Source of the DNA: an uncultured bacterium
Lineage (GTDB): Bacteria > Verrucomicrobiota > Lentisphaeria > Victivallales > UBA1829
Direction of reading: 5' to 3'
NCBI GenBank assembly: GCA_900549045.1
Contig: URNE01000063.1
Coordinates: 1 to 8,971, forward strand
DNA: 8,971 nucleotides
Positions 6,843 through 8,971 of the stretch are shown piece after piece. The notes under the pieces are model-generated. The model was not told where the DNA came from. It ran no database searches and worked only from the letters and a program-made list of their open reading frames with translations. Position 1 is the stretch's first letter, and each line of letters opens with the position of its first letter. The position numbers and the translations under genes were made by a program.

Positions 6843-6858
6843 GGGGAAAACGGAAAAA

Positions 6859-7995
6859 TCAGAAGAATTTTTCGTAGGCGAGGCGTGCGGCTCCGATTGC
6901 GCTCTGGTGTGCGCCGAGCGTGGTGATGCCGAGGTAGCAGCTGCGGCGTTCCGGGGGAAGAATCTCTTTGAATTTCTCAATGGTGCGGCGGAAGAGCCAG
7001 CCGTCGGGTCTGCTCTGTCCGCCGGAGAAGATGACGGCTTCGGGAGCGTAAAGCTGAATCATGGAGGCGATGCCGATGGCGTTGTAGGAGGCGGCGGTGT
7101 CGAGGATCGCGATTGCTTCGGGGACGCCTTTCGCCGCGGCGCGGTCGAGGGCGGGAGCGGAGTGAAGTTCCGGGTGATCCGGCAGACGTTCCCGCGCGAC
7201 CTGCGCGAGGCGTTCCGAGCCGGAGAAGGATTCGAGACAGCCTTTGAAGCCGCAGGTGCAGATGTGTTCGTTTCCCGGAATGAGGATATGTCCGATGTAG
7301 CCGACCGGGCGTTTGGGATGGCTGATGAGCAGCAGGTGATTCGCCACGATTCCGGAGCCGATGCCGACGCCGAGTCCGATGTTGACCAGGTTTCCGCATC
7401 CCGCGCGTTTGCCGAAACGGTATTCCGCGCAGACTGCGGCGACCTGCGTTGTGATTGCGTAGACGGGCAGCGCGATGCGTCCGGCGAGCAGGGAGACGGG
7501 GATGTTCGCTCCGAATTTCATGCCGAAGTTTCCGCCGGAGACGATGATTCCGTTCTCCGAATCGACGTTTCCGGAGACTGCGAGGCCGATCGAGTGGAGT
7601 TTTGCCCGGTCGATTCCGCTTTCCGCAAGCGCGGATTCGAAAACGGCCGCGGCGGATTCGAGGAACCGTTCCGGCGACGAGTACGGGGGAGTTGCGGTCT
7701 CCATGCGGTAGAGAACATTGAAATTCATGTCGCAGAAGACCAGTTTGGTGAATGCGGCGCCGATGTCGATTCCGCAGAAATACGCGCAGTGCGGATTGAC
7801 GCAGAGGGGAACGACGGGGCGTCCGGGGGCTTTGGCCTTCTCCTTGCGGGCGAAGAGGCAGCCGCGTTCCAGGAGTGCGTTTGTGACCTTGCACATGGTT
7901 CCCCAGGAAAGCCCGGTAAGCTGCTGAATATCTTTTTTCGATGTATTGTTCCTGCCGCTCCGCACGGCGTCCATGACTTTGACGTTATTCGACAT
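6859..7995 (-). CDS. ROK-family transcriptional regulator (winged HTH plus ROK domain)
   Basis: A 378-residue protein with the NagC/XylR plan. A winged helix-turn-helix lies at about residues 5-60 (TSKKDIQQLTGLSWGTMCKVTNALLERG region at 18-45, followed by the wing and GRP at 58-60), then a ROK sugar-kinase-like domain from residue 72 (GIDIGAAFTKL). The ROK zinc site is complete: GH at 235-236 and C246-x-C248-GFKG-C253. The usual sugar-kinase catalytic motif (ENDANAAA-like) reads ITTQVAAVCAE at 181-191, without the catalytic Asp, so it is probably a sugar sensor without kinase activity. Its start lies inside the 3' end of the MBL-fold hydrolase gene (11-bp overlap), so the two are co-transcribed, and it precedes the SDR operon promoter with its palindrome. 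The likely role is repression of the downstream operon, released by a sugar or sugar-derived effector; this is inference from position and family. Confidence 0.9.
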   Translation of the reverse strand: MSNNVKVMDAVRSGRNNTSKKDIQQLTGLSWGTMCKVTNALLERGCLFARKEKAKAPGRPVVPLCVNPHCAYFCGIDIGAAFTKLVFCDMNFNVLYRMETATPPYSSPERFLESAAAVFESALAESGIDRAKLHSIGLAVSGNVDSENGIIVSGGNFGMKFGANIPVSLLAGRIALPVYAITTQVAAVCAEYRFGKRAGCGNLVNIGLGVGIGSGIVANHLLLISHPKRPVGYIGHILIPGNEHICTCGFKGCLESFSGSERLAQVARERLPDHPELHSAPALDRAAAKGVPEAIAILDTAASYNAIGIASMIQLYAPEAVIFSGGQSRPDGWLFRRTIEKFKEILPPERRSCYLGITTLGAHQSAIGAARLAYEKFF

Positions 7996-8869
7996 GCAAT
8001 CCCATTTCTTTCCGGTACTCTCTGACAGTAAACAGCGCCATGAAGAGGAACGGCGGCATGACGCCTCCGACTTTGCGGATCAGGTATTCCGCCTCCTCCG
8101 CCGGGTCCGTGATTCCCTTCGCGAGCGCTTCCTTCATAATTATACCGTACTTTTCCGTTAATTCAAGAGCCTCTTTCAGCATTTTCCGCGCATTTTCGTC
8201 CCTCATCACCGCCTGCCGCCAGGGGAGATAGGCGTGTCCGGCGAGAACGGTCCGCACGGGTTCGGCGATCAGACGGCGCAGTGCGGAGCGGTAGCCGGGG
8301 AGATCCATGCAGAGACCGCAGCCCTGGAGTTCGGTTCCGTTGCCCTGTATGGAGTCGCCGGCGACAAGCGTTCCGGTGGCGTTGTCGAGGAAGCAGACGC
8401 AGTCGGAATCGTGTCCTGGTGTTGCGATGACTTTCAGGCCGTGAACGGTTTCGCCGTCGCGGAAGGTGAAATCCGCCTCAATGCCGCGCAGTCCCTCGGA
8501 GGGAGGCGGACTGAATTCCGGAAACGGCGCGCGGATAAGTCTGTTGAATTTCAGCGGGTCGCGCAGTTTCTCGGCTCCGATGTCAAGCACGCCGCAGGGC
8601 AGGGCGGGACAGAGCTGTTTGATGCGGAAGTGTCCGCCGACATGGTCGCCGTGCGTGTGCGTGCAGAGCAGAACGGTGAGATCTTCGAGTTTCAGCCCCT
8701 CTTCCGCGAGCGCGGGGATGAGGACCGCGTCGACGACTTCCGCGGATGCGCCGGAGTCGATGAGGATATTTTCGTTGGCGCGGCGGATCAGCGTCACGCC
8801 GCTCCACGAGCCGCAGAACGGAGTCTTCAGCAGGAAGACTGTTTCATTGACCGGTTCAAATCTTTCCAT
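7985..8869 (-). CDS. Metallo-beta-lactamase-fold hydrolase
   Basis: A 294-residue MBL-fold protein with a complete set of di-metal ligands: THTHGDHVGG at residues 70-79 (H71, H73, D75, H76), PGHD with H153, GDS with D172, and AGH with H212. The fold begins with VTLIRRANENILIDSGAS (25-42), typical of glyoxalase-II/lactonase-like members. A helical C-terminal extension of about 75 residues (220-294) follows the last ligand. The family hydrolyses thioesters, lactones, phosphodiesters or beta-lactams; nothing here points to an antibiotic target. Placed with ROK, SDR and IlvD/Edd genes, a lactonase or ester hydrolase for a sugar acid is plausible but unproven. ATG 8869 is preceded by GAAGGAAG (AAGGA about 10 bases upstream), supporting the start. 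Its promoter would lie in the upstream region that is lost to the contig end and adapter sequence. The gene overlaps the ROK gene start by 11 bp. Confidence 0.92.
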   Translation of the reverse strand: MERFEPVNETVFLLKTPFCGSWSGVTLIRRANENILIDSGASAEVVDAVLIPALAEEGLKLEDLTVLLCTHTHGDHVGGHFRIKQLCPALPCGVLDIGAEKLRDPLKFNRLIRAPFPEFSPPPSEGLRGIEADFTFRDGETVHGLKVIATPGHDSDCVCFLDNATGTLVAGDSIQGNGTELQGCGLCMDLPGYRSALRRLIAEPVRTVLAGHAYLPWRQAVMRDENARKMLKEALELTEKYGIIMKEALAKGITDPAEEAEYLIRKVGGVMPPFLFMALFTVREYRKEMGLHVE

Positions 8870-8900
8870 TATTTTTTCTTCCTTCTCTATTCCATTTTTG

Positions 8901-8917
8901 TTTTTTTTTTTTTTTTT
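8901..8917. repeat. T17 homopolymer at the genome/adapter junction
   Basis: Seventeen T bases follow a genomic-looking T-rich stretch (8895-8900, five T then G) and abut the adapter. Read on the minus strand this is adapter followed by poly-A, the pattern produced when a short-insert read runs off the end of the adapter. It is therefore probably artefactual in whole or part; the last reliable genomic base is somewhere around 8900. Confidence 0.8.
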
Positions 8918-8971
8918 AATGATACGGCGACCACCGAGATCTACACTCTTTCCCTACACGACGCTCTTCCG
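8918..8971 (+). other. Illumina P5/TruSeq Universal adapter contamination
   Basis: The last 54 bases match, as I recall it, the TruSeq Universal adapter without its final ATCT: the P5 flow-cell part at 8918-8946 (beginning AATGATACGGCGACC) and the read-1 primer part overlapping from 8943 to the end (ACACTCTTTCCC...CTCTTCCG). This is synthetic sequence, not bacterial DNA, and should be trimmed together with the adjoining T run. Confidence 0.98.

Noticed and set aside
6790..8025. Long antisense ORF (411 codons) opposite the ROK gene
   Set aside because: It starts in the promoter region of the SDR gene and is a Gly/Asp/Phe-rich shadow with no ribosome site of note. The ROK frame has full domain architecture.
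5957..8869. Calling the MBL-fold protein a beta-lactamase, or the dehydratase cassette a branched-chain amino acid operon
   Set aside because: The MBL motifs are generic to hydrolases and the neighbours are metabolic. No ilvB, ilvC, ilvE or leu genes are present and the dehydratase metal site deviates from IlvD.
8918..8971. Treating the terminal sequence as a genomic attachment site or regulatory element
   Set aside because: It is recognisable synthetic Illumina adapter sequence.

Overview
This is a GC-rich bacterial chromosomal fragment carrying eight protein-coding loci and no RNA genes, insertion sequences, CRISPR arrays or long repeats that I can see. It looks like the end of an Illumina-assembled contig, because the last 54 bases are Illumina P5/TruSeq adapter rather than genome. 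Taxonomy is an inference only. The GC-rich coding style with AT-rich promoters, the ADP-ribosylglycohydrolase carrying an extra beta-rich C-terminal region, and the sugar-acid type cassette under a ROK regulator would suit a gut or environmental Lentisphaerota (Victivallis-like) or another PVC-group bacterium. A Clostridia-type host is not excluded.

Layout. The left third is on the + strand. It holds an ADP-ribosylglycohydrolase-family gene cut by the window start (1-1542), then a separate two-gene unit with its own promoter: a GNAT acetyltransferase (1662-2075) and an EamA/DMT permease (2072-2931) whose frame is broken by one missing G near 2700-2704. The permease converges on, and overlaps by 18 bp, a five-gene block on the - strand. 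Read in the direction of transcription this block is: metallo-beta-lactamase-fold hydrolase (8869-7985), ROK-family regulator (7995-6859, overlapping the hydrolase by 11 bp), a short AT-rich intergenic region with a probable promoter and a palindrome on its -10 box, classical SDR oxidoreductase (6775-5972), IlvD/Edd-family dehydratase (5959-4292, Shine-Dalgarno overlapping the SDR stop), and a fumarate reductase/aspartate oxidase-type flavoprotein (4278-2914).

How they may work together (inference). A ROK repressor next to a hydrolase, an alcohol dehydrogenase, a hydroxy-acid dehydratase and a flavin reductase/oxidase fits an inducible pathway for a sugar or sugar acid: possible lactone or ester hydrolysis by the MBL protein, oxidation by the SDR, dehydration by the IlvD/Edd protein, and a redox step by the flavoprotein. 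The substrate cannot be read from the sequence. Both the dehydratase and the flavoprotein deviate at residues usually conserved in their families (the IlvD Mg-ligand lysine and glutamate; the flavoprotein FHPT histidine), so neither should be named as the textbook enzyme (biosynthetic IlvD, NadB, FrdA/SdhA) without further evidence.

There is no gene-free stretch over 300 bases. Three very long antisense ORFs are explained by avoidance of TTA, CTA and TCA codons in the real genes.
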